Source of the DNA: Paludibacteraceae bacterium
Lineage (GTDB): Bacteria; Bacteroidota; Bacteroidia; Bacteroidales; Paludibacteraceae
Direction: 5' to 3'
Length of the DNA stretch: 64,000 nt
Assembly (NCBI GenBank): GCA_017625155.1
Contig: JAGALP010000003.1
Span: 62,001-126,000, forward strand
Each line of letters begins with the position of its first letter. Position 1 is the stretch's first letter. Below, in pieces: positions 28,866 through 36,373 of the stretch. A program made the position numbers and the translations under genes. The notes beneath the pieces are model-generated. The model was not told the origin of the DNA, did not search any database, and worked only from the letters and a program-made list of their open reading frames with translations.

Positions 28866-28928
28866 CACTCAACCAACTACAAGCGCGTAGCGCCAATCTT
28901 CAGCGAAGTGATCTACCAACTACCCCCT
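28866..28928. repeat. Possible degenerate GC-core repeat
   Basis: ACCAACTAC occurs twice (near 28872 and 28915) flanking a self-complementary GCGCGTAGCGCC and an AGCGAAG word. It sits next to the TACGTA element, as the 46922 core element does beside copy 2, and could be a degenerate member of the same family. Confidence 0.35.
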
Positions 28929-28935
28929 ACACTAG

Positions 28936-28961
28936 AAAAATCGCACTAAAATGCGATTTTT
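28936..28961. terminator. Hairpin with A/T flanks before the ncRNA promoter
   Basis: AAAAATCGCA and TGCGATTTTT form a 10-bp stem with a short loop; A-run and T-run on the two sides would allow termination in either direction. The 28963 promoter begins immediately after it. Confidence 0.6.
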
Positions 28962-28962
28962 C

Positions 28963-28993
28963 TTGCACACCTGCAAATTTTTCTGTACCTTTG
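28963..28993 (+). promoter_or_regulatory. Promoter of the structured RNA / BspA leader
   Basis: TTG at 28963 and TACCTTTG at 28986 with the invariant 20-nt spacer. There is no ORF for more than 400 nt downstream, so the primary product is a non-coding leader or RNA. Confidence 0.8.
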
Positions 28994-29314
28994 CAACCGA
29001 ATCCTACGCTGGAGGGAAATATGTCCTGCGAAAAGTGTTTCGCAAAGGTTCTTTCTTGGGGTAGGTTTTTGACATGTTTAAATAGCGTTTATTGACGCTT
29101 TGCATTTGGCAATCAGAAAACTTCGCAACTTTTCAAACACAGTCAAAATCAAAGTAATCAGTAGATGCCTATGGGTATGATTATATCTATGCTACATTTC
29201 TCTCGGGTGTAGTGTGTTTTCATACCAGCGTAGGTTTCCTGTTGTTTTATTTGACTGTGTGGGCAATGCGAAGGCCTCTGATTGTGAATAAGCAACGGAG
29301 GTCTGCGCTTTTTT
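28994..29314 (+). ncRNA. Unidentified structured RNA or attenuator leader, ~320 nt
   Basis: Transcribed from the 28963 promoter to a terminator at 29268-29314. Helices seen by eye: 29003-29012 with 29225-29234 (10 bp, perfect), 29017-29025 with 29071-29079 (9 bp, one G-U) enclosing a 7-bp hairpin 29027-29044, hairpin 29084-29099, and 29137-29147 with 29250-29260 (11 bp, perfect). The first and last long-range helices cross, giving a pseudoknot or two alternative folds. 29110-29117 also pairs perfectly with 29277-29284, inside the terminator's left arm and loop. It does not match tmRNA, RNase P, 4.5S or E. coli 6S landmarks. It could be an independent RNA or a cis-leader of the BspA-type gene 100 nt downstream. 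Confidence 0.65.
29268..29314 (+). terminator. Terminator of the structured RNA, upstream of BspA-type gene
   Basis: GCGAAGGCCTCTG (29268-29280) pairs with CGGAGGTCTGCGC (29296-29308), 12 of 13 positions counting G-U, followed by six T. It is the strongest intrinsic terminator in this intergenic region and lies about 100 nt before the BspA-type start codon. Confidence 0.8.
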
Positions 29315-29416
29315 GTATGATGTCATAAACCCTAATAACTCCTATTGGAGTACTCCGACTTATTTGACTAATTCAACTAATTAAACAATAATATTAACTC
29401 TTAAAATCAAACAATT

Positions 29417-31744
29417 ATGAGAAAACTTTTATTTCTTTTTGTGGCACTCCTCGCTACAACATGCCTTTGGGCGTATGATTTCCAAGTAGGTAATTTGTAT
29501 TACTCTGAAACTCCAGAGGTTTCAGCCACAGGGATTAAAGGCTCTAAGTTTTGGCCAATCCAAGTAGATGAAAGTATTGTAACTAAGAATCGGAGAAAAA
29601 TGGTTGCTGACTTTCGCCCTAATGATGCAGGAAGACGCCTTTACGTATGGGATGGTACATACATAATTAATGAAAACCCTACAGGTTCAAACTTTCATGG
29701 TAATGATGAAAGTTATCTTGCTTTGCTAGTAGGTTTTTCGGGCTGGGCTGGTTGTGGCTATTGTCTCACTGCAACCGATCGTAACAGATCTTGGCAGAAT
29801 GCAGTAACTCTCCTTAATGATATTGTCGCGAATCCAGATGACTACTATCTTCATATGGCAATAAAATCCAACGACAATGCATCACACTGCTTCTATATTT
29901 TTGGTTCTGAAGCTACTAAGTTTGTTATTGGTTCTACTCCTGTTTACGATGGCCCTATCTATGCAAATTTCAGACGTAATGGTGACTGGGCTGAGTTCGA
30001 CATCCCAATGTCACGCTTCGCCACTGCTCTATCTACTATTACTTGTGCTCCTGGCGTAAATATATTCGCAGCATTATCAGAGAATATTGCAGGTGCACAA
30101 CTAAATTTGGATGCTGTTTATTTTTACAAGAAAACGGACATAGATAATGATACCACACCTAATTACGCCACACTTACAGGTGCAGTTGACAATCTTACTT
30201 CCATTACCATCCCCGAAACCATCACCTATGAGGGAACGACCTACAGCGTAACGGGTATTGGAAATTCTGCTTTCTATCAATGCATCTCCCTCACCTCCGT
30301 CACTATCCCTAACAGCGTAACAAGCATTGGAGAAAGTGCTTTCGAGAATTGATTCTCCCTTAACTCTATCACTATTTCTAACTCCATAACAAGTATTGAG
30401 AGGTTGGTATTCGGAAGTTGCGATTCACTCACTTCCATCACCATCCCTAATAGCGTAACAAGTATTGGAGAGCAGGCTTTTTATGGCTGTAACACCCTTA
30501 CCTCCATTACCATCCCTAACAGCGTAACGAGTATTGGAGAGCTTGCTTTTGCAGTCTGTCCTACCCTTACTTCCATCACCATCCCCAACAGCGTAACGAG
30601 CATTGGAGAGCGTGCGTTATCGGAGTGTTATTTCTTAAAAACAAATTTTATTAATAACAGTTCATTAAATGCAGAAGAAAATAATTATTGGGGTGCAACT
30701 TTTGTTGATCAGGATATTGATGGATTGCTCATTCGCAACGATACAGTTATTAAATGTAGGCGATTAGCTTCCTCTATCACTATTCCCAACACTATAACGA
30801 GAATTGAGGATGTAGCTTTCGCTTATTGTGGCAATCTCACCTTCATCTCTATCCCCAATAGTGTAAAGAGCATCGGAGATGATGTTTTCTTAGGAGCTCG
30901 ATCCTTAACATCAATTGTTTGGGATGTAACGGAATGGAGCAATCCAAATTCTAATTCTCCTTTTTCAGATTCTAAGACAAGTATTACTTCTTTTACATTT
31001 GGAAATCATGTAAAGCATATTCCTTCCTATATCTGTTATGAGATGGAAAATCTACCTATGGTTAATATCCCCAATGCTACAAAATCAATAGGAGAAAACG
31101 CCTTTGCAGGTTGTTCAAAACTGCAAGAAGTATATTGTTATGCGGTAGAACCTCCTACTGTGTATGAATCATCTTTCTCACAATACAATGCATTTTTGTA
31201 TATCCCTTGTGAAAACAAAAAGGCATATATGTTAGATGAGGTGTTTGGTAATTTCAAATATATAGAATGTATTTCTTCTGACGAAGTTAAAACAAATGAT
31301 GTAGTCATTACCCCTACAACTAATGATGTCACCATTATATGGCCAACAGAAGGCAATGCGGATAGCTATACTATTGTTATTAAGAAAGACGATGAGGTAT
31401 TCTGCACCCTTACCTTCAACGCCGATGGTCAGTTGCTCAACATCGCTTTTGCTCCAGGTCGCGATGGTAATCACCCAGTACAATATGCCGAGCAAGCAGG
31501 TAATGGTTATCGCTTTACGGTGACAGGATTAGAAGAAGCAACAACTTATACCTATGAGATCATTATCAAAGATGTTGCCAACAAAATCATCAAGTCACAT
31601 TCAGGTGAGTTTACTACCCAATCCATAACGGCTGTAGATAATATCCAATCGTCAATAGGCAATACCCACAAACTCCTTCGCGATGGTCAACTCATCCTTC
31701 TCCGTGATGGAGTAGAGTACACTATCATGGGACAAGAATTGTAA
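29417..31744 (+). pseudogene. BspA-like leucine-rich-repeat secreted protein, interrupted by in-frame TGA
   Basis: One frame of 775 codons with a single TGA at 30350-30352; the parts before (311 codons) and after are in the same frame and continue the same repeat. Signal peptide MRKLLFLFVALLATTCLWA, a ~200-residue beta-rich region (about 35-235), then BspA/LRR_5 repeats with SLTSITIPNSVTSIGE-type units of ~23 residues, an Fn3-like domain (about 620-735), and the tail HKLLRDGQLILLRDGVEY. The TGA falls where neighbouring repeats have Cys (AF-x-x-C-x-x-L). TGA is a normal stop elsewhere (porW, DUF5606), so this is a nonsense mutation, a sequence error or a readthrough site. If functional, it would be a T9SS-exported surface adhesin. 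The start ATG 29417 directly precedes the signal peptide. Confidence 0.85.
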
Positions 31745-31764
31745 TTTGTTACGAGAGTTTATAA

Positions 31765-31783
31765 GACGGCGCAAGCGCCTACT
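31765..31783. repeat. GC palindrome shared with 46934
   Basis: GACGGCGCAAGCGCCTAC contains the perfect hairpin GGCGC-AA-GCGCC. The reverse complement of 46934-46952 reads GACGGTGCAAGCGCCTG, nearly the same. It lies just after the BspA-type stop. Confidence 0.55.
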
Positions 31784-31793
31784 ATTTAGAAGC

Positions 31794-31824
31794 AAGTGCG
31801 GGTAATTTGCCCGCACTTTGTTTT
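31794..31824. terminator. Terminator after the BspA-type gene
   Basis: AAGTGCGGG and CCCGCACTT form a perfect 9-bp stem with a 7-nt loop, followed on the plus strand by TTGTTTT. It separates the gene from the convergent radical SAM gene. Confidence 0.75.
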
Positions 31825-31870
31825 GGAAGTATGTTTGGAGTATTTGCCATCGCTATGAGATAGGCAAGAG

Positions 31871-32923
31871 TTACCGATCACAGTTTTTGCACATCTCAGG
31901 CAATGGAGCGATAGCGTGAAGCACGCGATGGTGCAGAGCATTGGCTCGCTTGGAATGAAAAATATCAGATAGCGATTGGGTTGTGATGTTACCTAAAGAA
32001 TGGTGGTGATCCTTATCGTAGCAGCAAGGCAGGACATCGCCTGTGGTGGTGATGACACAGCCAGACCATAGGCGATAGCAAGGCGATGATGCAAGATGCG
32101 AGATGCGAAATGATTTCTTGTGAATATAGGTGCCGTTGGCCATTTTCTTATAGCGAGAGTAACGCTCGTTGGTGGGCATGAGAGGGTGACCATGCTCAAA
32201 ATCATAGAGTTGGGCAGTCTTGAAGACAAGGTGAGTGGCTCCAAGTTTCTTATAATGCTTTTTGATCCATTGCCATTCATGCTCGTTGGTACGCAAACGC
32301 AAGACCTGCAACTCAATACGGATAGAGGAACCATTTTGCACCTTGGCCTCGTGCAAATGCTGTAACCCTTCTAGTGCACGATGCAGACTGCCTCCTACAC
32401 GATAAGCGGCATATGACTCCTCAGAGAAACCATCAATAGACACGATAATGCGACTGAGTCCGCTCTTGACAAGCCGTTGTGCCATGAGCGAAGTGAGAGC
32501 TTGTGCATTGGTGGAGACGATGGTGTAGAGTCCTGCCTGGTGGGCACGAGCAATCATCTCGGGCAACTGCTTGTTGAGCAATGGTTCGCCTTGAAAATAG
32601 AACTGCATCGTGTGTGCTGTCTTTTGTACTTGTTCCAACACTCTTTCAAAGACTTCCATACGCATCGTTCGTTCTATCGGTGTTGCACTAGTCGATGGTG
32701 ATAAGTCTTGGTTCTTTGCTCTTGAATCTTTGTTCCATCTCCCAACCAGACATTCGGGGCAGTGGAGTTGGCAGAAATTGGCGGGTTCAACGCTTACGAA
32801 AGTGGGCAAATGACGCACACGCACTACCCCGAATAAGGATAGCGCATAACTCCACCAACAACGCAGTTGGTTGGAGATTCTACTTGCAAGGAATCTTGTT
32901 GACACGACGCTCGTGACGACCAC
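31871..32923 (-). CDS. Radical SAM/SPASM domain protein
   Basis: A 350-residue radical SAM enzyme. The cluster motif CQLHCPEC (CxxxCxxC) lies near residue 53 in VEPANFCQLHCPECLVG; a SPASM-like C-terminal cysteine set follows (CYRLWSGCVITTTGDVLPCC then CKNCDR at the end). This architecture occurs in peptide-modifying and anaerobic sulfatase-maturing enzymes; no precursor peptide or sulfatase is adjacent, so the substrate is unknown. The start at 32923 overlaps the rpiB 3' end by 44 bp; no better start is visible before the cluster motif. Confidence 0.85.
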   Translation of the reverse strand: MVVTSVVSTRFLASRISNQLRCWWSYALSLFGVVRVRHLPTFVSVEPANFCQLHCPECLVGRWNKDSRAKNQDLSPSTSATPIERTMRMEVFERVLEQVQKTAHTMQFYFQGEPLLNKQLPEMIARAHQAGLYTIVSTNAQALTSLMAQRLVKSGLSRIIVSIDGFSEESYAAYRVGGSLHRALEGLQHLHEAKVQNGSSIRIELQVLRLRTNEHEWQWIKKHYKKLGATHLVFKTAQLYDFEHGHPLMPTNERYSRYKKMANGTYIHKKSFRISHLASSPCYRLWSGCVITTTGDVLPCCYDKDHHHSLGNITTQSLSDIFHSKRANALHHRVLHAIAPLPEMCKNCDR

Positions 32924-33320
32924 CTTCGAACTCGGTGGTGAGGAAGATTTTAATCAATTCTATAGCCTTCTCTGCAGAGATATAGTTGGCTGGCAGACCG
33001 ATAATGTTGGCATTGTTGTGTTGGCGTGCCAAACGAGCCAACGGTTCGTCCCAACAGAGAGCAGCACGAATGCCTTGGTGGTGGTTGCAAGTCATGGTGA
33101 TACCATTGCCTGTAGAGCAGATAGCTATACCCATATCGTTGGTGCCGTTCTCTACAGAAGCCGCCATAGGGTGAGCGAAGTCGGGGTAGTCGCAGCTGTC
33201 GGTAGATGGGCAGCCGTAATCAGTAACTTGAATGCCTTGCTCTTGGAGCCAAGCGATAACACTTTGTTTGAGAGCGAAGCCTGCATGATCAGAGGCAATG
33301 CCGAGTTTGAGATTATTCAT
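32880..33320 (-). CDS. rpiB: Ribose-5-phosphate isomerase B
   Basis: A 146-residue RpiB/LacAB-type isomerase interconverting ribose-5-P and ribulose-5-P. GIASDHAGFALKQ at the start, the catalytic Cys in ICSTGNGITM near residue 69, and GIRAALCWDEPLARLARQHN with NIIGLPANY are diagnostic. It overlaps queG by 8 nt upstream and the radical SAM gene downstream, forming a compact minus-strand run. Confidence 0.95.
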   Translation of the reverse strand: MNNLKLGIASDHAGFALKQSVIAWLQEQGIQVTDYGCPSTDSCDYPDFAHPMAASVENGTNDMGIAICSTGNGITMTCNHHQGIRAALCWDEPLARLARQHNNANIIGLPANYISAEKAIELIKIFLTTEFEGGRHERRVNKIPCK

Positions 33321-34038
33321 ATCTTAATTGTTTATTATGCGGACAAACGTTTTGACATTCTAAGCAGTGGTGTGTGGTATATGCAATACATTCACGTGCA
33401 TCCCACACGTTATTTCTCAGCGCTCCCGTCGGACAGGCATCTAAGCAGAGATGGCAATCGGTGCATTGTTGTCCAATATCTGATTCTTGACTTTCGATTC
33501 CTGATAACCGATTTCCGATAACCGCCTTATTCAGTACAATCTCACCAGGGTGTACCAAACTGCCCAGCGTGGGATGTATCAATTGATGGTTCTTACCTAT
33601 CCATCCCAAACCTGCTTCTACGCACCAGCGTCGTTCGAGCATTGGAGCTGAGTCGCAAAAGATATGTTGATGTGTTGCTGATACAATATCTTCACCAAAT
33701 GTCTCTTTTAGTTTTGCCTCCAGTGCGTACAGCATTGATTTTACCTTGCGATGATAATCTCTGCCAGAATGTTCAAAACTCAATAGACATACCACCACTG
33801 TTTGTGCGCCTGGTACTAACGCTGTAGGATCATATCGTTTATCGCAGTTGCGTGCCAGGTATTCCATCTCGCCATGCAACCCCTGCGCAATCCAATTATC
33901 CATAAACTGCGCATCGTCATCCAACCGACGAACTGGTGCCACACCGCAGGCATCAAAGCCCACTTCTTGGGCAAGCTTACAGATATTTCCTAATGTCAGC
34001 TTCAAGTCTTTCGAAATCGGTATATCGACCTTGTACAT
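33313..34038 (-). CDS. queG: Epoxyqueuosine reductase QueG, internally shortened
   Basis: A 241-residue QueG, well short of the usual 310-380. ATG 34038 (MYKVDIPISKDLKLTL) lies inside the upstream TlpA-like gene. Recognisable parts: GFDACGVAPV, the B12-site region FCDSAPMLERRWCVEAGLGW with the conserved Asp, and two ferredoxin motifs CTDCHLCLDACPTGAL and CLECQNVCPHN. Between CIAYTT and CLEC about 25 residues normally present are missing, and the protein ends right after CPHN without the usual C-terminal domain. A six-unit 7-nt repeat (33481-33522) encodes 14 residues just before the first ferredoxin motif. It may be a minimal active form or a decaying gene. Confidence 0.82.
   Translation of the reverse strand: MYKVDIPISKDLKLTLGNICKLAQEVGFDACGVAPVRRLDDDAQFMDNWIAQGLHGEMEYLARNCDKRYDPTALVPGAQTVVVCLLSFEHSGRDYHRKVKSMLYALEAKLKETFGEDIVSATHQHIFCDSAPMLERRWCVEAGLGWIGKNHQLIHPTLGSLVHPGEIVLNKAVIGNRLSGIESQESDIGQQCTDCHLCLDACPTGALRNNVWDARECIAYTTHHCLECQNVCPHNKQLRYE
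33481..33522 (-). repeat. Six 7-nt repeats inside queG
   Basis: Units TGATTCT, TGACTTT, CGATTCC, TGATAAC, CGATTTC, CGATAAC in exact 7-nt phase: 42 bp, exactly 14 codons, encoding LSGIESQES-type sequence. The reverse-strand words (GGAATCG, TCAAGAATCA) resemble the repeat in trmB. Confidence 0.85.
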
Positions 34039-35041
34039 TACCCTTTCGGTCAAGCAGGAAGAGGGTTGGTAGGGATTGCACATTGTAGCGAGTAAGTATC
34101 TCAGTGGCTTTCTCGCCTGCATAGACATTGGTCCATGGAAGGTTGACTACGCCATCTTCCCACAGCAGACGGTTGCGGTCAAGCGATACGGAATAGATTG
34201 CCATACCACGTTTGTTGTAGCGGTTGTAGAGCTCGCGAAGTTCGAAGATATATCCCTTGCTTTGCTCCATCTCAATAGCTGAAAAATCAAGCACAATTAC
34301 TTTGCCACGCAGGTCGGAAAGTGATTGAGTGATGCCATTGTCGTCTTGCAGGGCAATGTCTAAAAAAGCATTTTCAGCATTGTCAATGAGCTGACGTACA
34401 GCAGCTTGTTGCTGTATCTCGCGTTCTGCCTTCAGCGCGCTGCTGACCTGTGCATAGAGTGCTTTGCTGCGTTCATAATCGGGCATCCAAGTATGGAAGG
34501 ATGTAGCTACAGCTTGGTACATACGGCGATCGGCAGGATTGTATAAATCCCAAATATATTCTCCTCCCTGCTTGAGGAATACAGCATAATAAGCAGCGAG
34601 TGAACGAGGATTTTGCACGATGGTCAGCTGTGCCTGCTCACGCAGTTGCTCGCGTGTAGCGGTGCGCGCCGTAGTTCGCAACTGTGCGATGGTAAGCGAG
34701 GCATTGCTTCCATCAATAGATAAGGTGTATGGCAGACTATCTAGTGAGGTAGAAACAACGATTGCTTCGATGGAATCGACTGCTAATGGCAGTGAACGAC
34801 TGCCCACGCGCAGGCGATAGAAATCTGGGTAGGTAGGAGCGGGTGCTTTTAGCGAAAAATTGCCATTTTTGTCCAAAACGCACGAATCCATCGGTATTGT
34901 ATGGGTGAGAGCGGTATGCTCTAAGTATAGCACTTCTCCTACTGCACCATCCAGTGTGCCAGAGACGGAGAACTGCGGTGAGTGTTGACAAGCAACGAAG
35001 AGCGTTGCTACTAATGCGAGACAAATATATTGTGATTTCAT
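33977..35041 (-). CDS. Thioredoxin-fold lipoprotein (DUF4369/TlpA-like) without CxxC
   Basis: A 354-residue lipoprotein: signal MKSQYICLALVATLFVAC with Cys18 lipidated, an N-terminal DUF4369-like beta domain (residues ~25-120), a helical linker, and a C-terminal AhpC/TSA-thioredoxin fold (residues ~220-354, LSDLRGKVIVLDFSAIEMEQ then YNVQSLPTLFLLDRKGNV with the cis-Pro). At the usual WCxxC active site the sequence is SAIEMEQSKG, with no Cys, so it cannot be a dithiol oxidoreductase. The 3' end overlaps the queG start by 62 nt in another frame. Confidence 0.85.
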   Translation of the reverse strand: MKSQYICLALVATLFVACQHSPQFSVSGTLDGAVGEVLYLEHTALTHTIPMDSCVLDKNGNFSLKAPAPTYPDFYRLRVGSRSLPLAVDSIEAIVVSTSLDSLPYTLSIDGSNASLTIAQLRTTARTATREQLREQAQLTIVQNPRSLAAYYAVFLKQGGEYIWDLYNPADRRMYQAVATSFHTWMPDYERSKALYAQVSSALKAEREIQQQAAVRQLIDNAENAFLDIALQDDNGITQSLSDLRGKVIVLDFSAIEMEQSKGYIFELRELYNRYNKRGMAIYSVSLDRNRLLWEDGVVNLPWTNVYAGEKATEILTRYNVQSLPTLFLLDRKGNVQGRYTDFERLEADIRKYL

Positions 35042-35050
35042 AAACAGAGA

Positions 35051-35644
35051 TTATCCAAATACCATTGCAAGATTACCAAACATCAACTTACATGCAATCG
35101 CCAACACGATGATACCAAAGAACTTGCGAAGGATGTACAATGTAGTCTGCCCCACATATTTGTTGAGCCAATTGGTGCCTCTAAGCACAAGGAATAGTGC
35201 AACTGTGTTGAGCGCAACAGAAATAACAAGGTTGATAATATCGTATTCAGCGGTAATAGAGAGTAATGCCGTGAATGCACCAGGACCTGCGTACATGGGG
35301 AACGCTAATGGCACGATGCTACCAGAACCCTCAAGACCTTCGTTCTTGAAAATGGTGACATCTAGCACCATCTCCAAAGCCATAAGGAAAATGACAAATC
35401 CACCAGCAATGGCGAAATACTCAATCTTCACACCAAATAGTTTGAGCACCCATTCACCAGCGAAAAGAAAGGTGATAAGAATAACGATAGTGGCAATACA
35501 TACCTTCAAGGGAGAAATCTTAATCCCTTTTTTCACCATATTCAGTGTAATAGGGATATTGCCAAATGGGTCAATGATGGCAAATAGGAAAATGAATGAT
35601 GACAGCACCTGCCAAATGTCGAATCTACCAAAAAACTCACTCAT
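35051..35644 (-). CDS. MarC family integral membrane protein
   Basis: A 197-residue protein with six hydrophobic segments. IIDPFGNIPITLNMVK (near residue 25) and the second-half LAFPMYAGPGAFTALLS match the MarC family. Despite the name, a role in antibiotic resistance is not established; transport substrate unknown. It ends 10 nt before the TlpA-like gene start and has its own promoter at 35694-35724. Confidence 0.92.
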   Translation of the reverse strand: MSEFFGRFDIWQVLSSFIFLFAIIDPFGNIPITLNMVKKGIKISPLKVCIATIVILITFLFAGEWVLKLFGVKIEYFAIAGGFVIFLMALEMVLDVTIFKNEGLEGSGSIVPLAFPMYAGPGAFTALLSITAEYDIINLVISVALNTVALFLVLRGTNWLNKYVGQTTLYILRKFFGIIVLAIACKLMFGNLAMVFG

Positions 35645-35693
35645 AAATCAATAAATAAAATAGTATAACATAATGATTCAATTAATCTTGACA

Positions 35694-35724
35694 CAAGGGT
35701 ACAATAAAATATGTATATATGCAA
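35694..35724 (-). promoter_or_regulatory. Promoter of marC
   Basis: Minus-strand TTG (35722-35724), 20-nt spacer and TACCCTTG (35694-35701), one base from consensus. Confidence 0.65.
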
Positions 35725-35766
35725 GAAAAAATGCAAAAACTTTATTTTTATAACTCATCTACAAAA

Positions 35767-35793
35767 ACAACCACCTAAATAGAAGTGGTTGTT
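35767..35793 (-). terminator. Terminator of tRNA-Pro
   Basis: Minus strand ACAACCAC and GTGGTTGT form a perfect stem with a 10-nt loop, followed by a T-rich tract. It lies about 10 nt past the tRNA 3' end. Confidence 0.78.
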
Positions 35794-35803
35794 TGTACTT
35801 TGT

Positions 35804-35876
35804 CGGGATGACAAGATTTGAACTTGCGACCTCCGGTCCCCCAGACCGTTGCGCTACCGGGCTGCGCCACATCCCG
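35804..35876 (-). tRNA. tRNA-Pro (GGG anticodon)
   Basis: A 73-nt cloverleaf: acceptor CGGGATG/CATCCCG, D arm GCGC-loop-GCGC, anticodon loop CTGGGGG (anticodon GGG after U33), and T arm GCAAG-TTCAAAT-CTTGT. No CCA is encoded. Position 27-43 is an A/G mismatch, so the anticodon stem has four standard pairs. It has its own promoter and terminator. Confidence 0.93.
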
Positions 35877-35892
35877 TTGTCGAAAGTGAGTG

Positions 35893-35923
35893 CAAAGGTA
35901 CTGCTTTTTTTTTATTCGTGCAA
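35893..35923 (-). promoter_or_regulatory. Promoter of tRNA-Pro
   Basis: Minus-strand TTG (35921-35923), 20-nt spacer, TACCTTTG (35893-35900), 17 nt before the mature tRNA 5' end. It overlaps the 3' end of the upstream HsdR_N gene. Confidence 0.8.
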
Positions 35924-36373
35924 ATTATTTTTCTTAATTTTACAAAAATCTGATTGTTTTGCGAGGTAAAGGTAATTCGGTATATAATCTAAAAATTGAT
36001 ACTCATTGTCCCGGACTTCTGCTATAATAGTATCTCTACCATTGCTTAGCATCAAAAATGGTACTTTTATTCGATGGTTGTAAACAGCAGCTTGATCAAA
36101 TACTTGTTGCGTAAGTGCCACTGTTTCAGCTTTGAACTCAATTAGCATCTGTGGTTGCATCTGCTGATTGTATATAACGGCATCGCAACGCTTTTTCAAA
36201 CCAGCAACTTCAATAGAGACTTCCACTCCAATCAGTCCATGCGGATAGCCATAATTAGTTTCTAGCACGCGCAAAACACTCTGCCTAACATGCTCCTCTG
36301 GCGTGAGGCGGACATATCGCCGCCTCCACGCACAGAGAACATATTGTTTGCCGTTTTGAGTGCGTATATGCAT
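35912..36373 (-). CDS. HsdR N-terminal-like nuclease-fold protein
   Basis: A 153-residue stand-alone PD-(D/E)xK-fold domain like the N-terminus of type I restriction HsdR. The motifs CDAVIYN (Asp) and MLIEFKAE (ExK) lie near residues 68-85. No methylase, specificity subunit or helicase lies nearby, and the protein is common next to housekeeping genes in Bacteroidetes, so it is probably not a restriction system. Its ATG overlaps the glnS stop by one base (TAATG). Confidence 0.82.
   Translation of the reverse strand: MHIRTQNGKQYVLCAWRRRYVRLTPEEHVRQSVLRVLETNYGYPHGLIGVEVSIEVAGLKKRCDAVIYNQQMQPQMLIEFKAETVALTQQVFDQAAVYNHRIKVPFLMLSNGRDTIIAEVRDNEYQFLDYIPNYLYLAKQSDFCKIKKNNLHE

Noticed and set aside
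28994-29314. Retron ncRNA, because the 5' and 3' parts contain complementary 10-bp strands
   Set aside because: No reverse transcriptase is nearby, and a strong terminator ends the transcript.
28994-29314. tmRNA or RNase P RNA
   Set aside because: No tRNA-like ends or tag frame ending in ALAA-type codons; no GAGGAAAGTCC/ACAGAAA pair for RNase P P4.
30350-30352. TGA recoded as an amino acid genome-wide
   Set aside because: TGA is the natural stop of porW (16770-16772) and the DUF5606 gene (17918-17920), so the code is standard.
32871-33521. 216-codon open frame on the plus strand
   Set aside because: Antisense shadow over rpiB and queG, both with clear family motifs.
35804-35876. tRNA-Pro as an integration site with a neighbouring island
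   Set aside because: No integrase, direct repeat of the tRNA 3' end or compositional change on either side.
35912-36373. Restriction-modification or defence locus around the HsdR_N protein
   Set aside because: No methylase, specificity or helicase subunit nearby; the gene is embedded between glnS and a tRNA.
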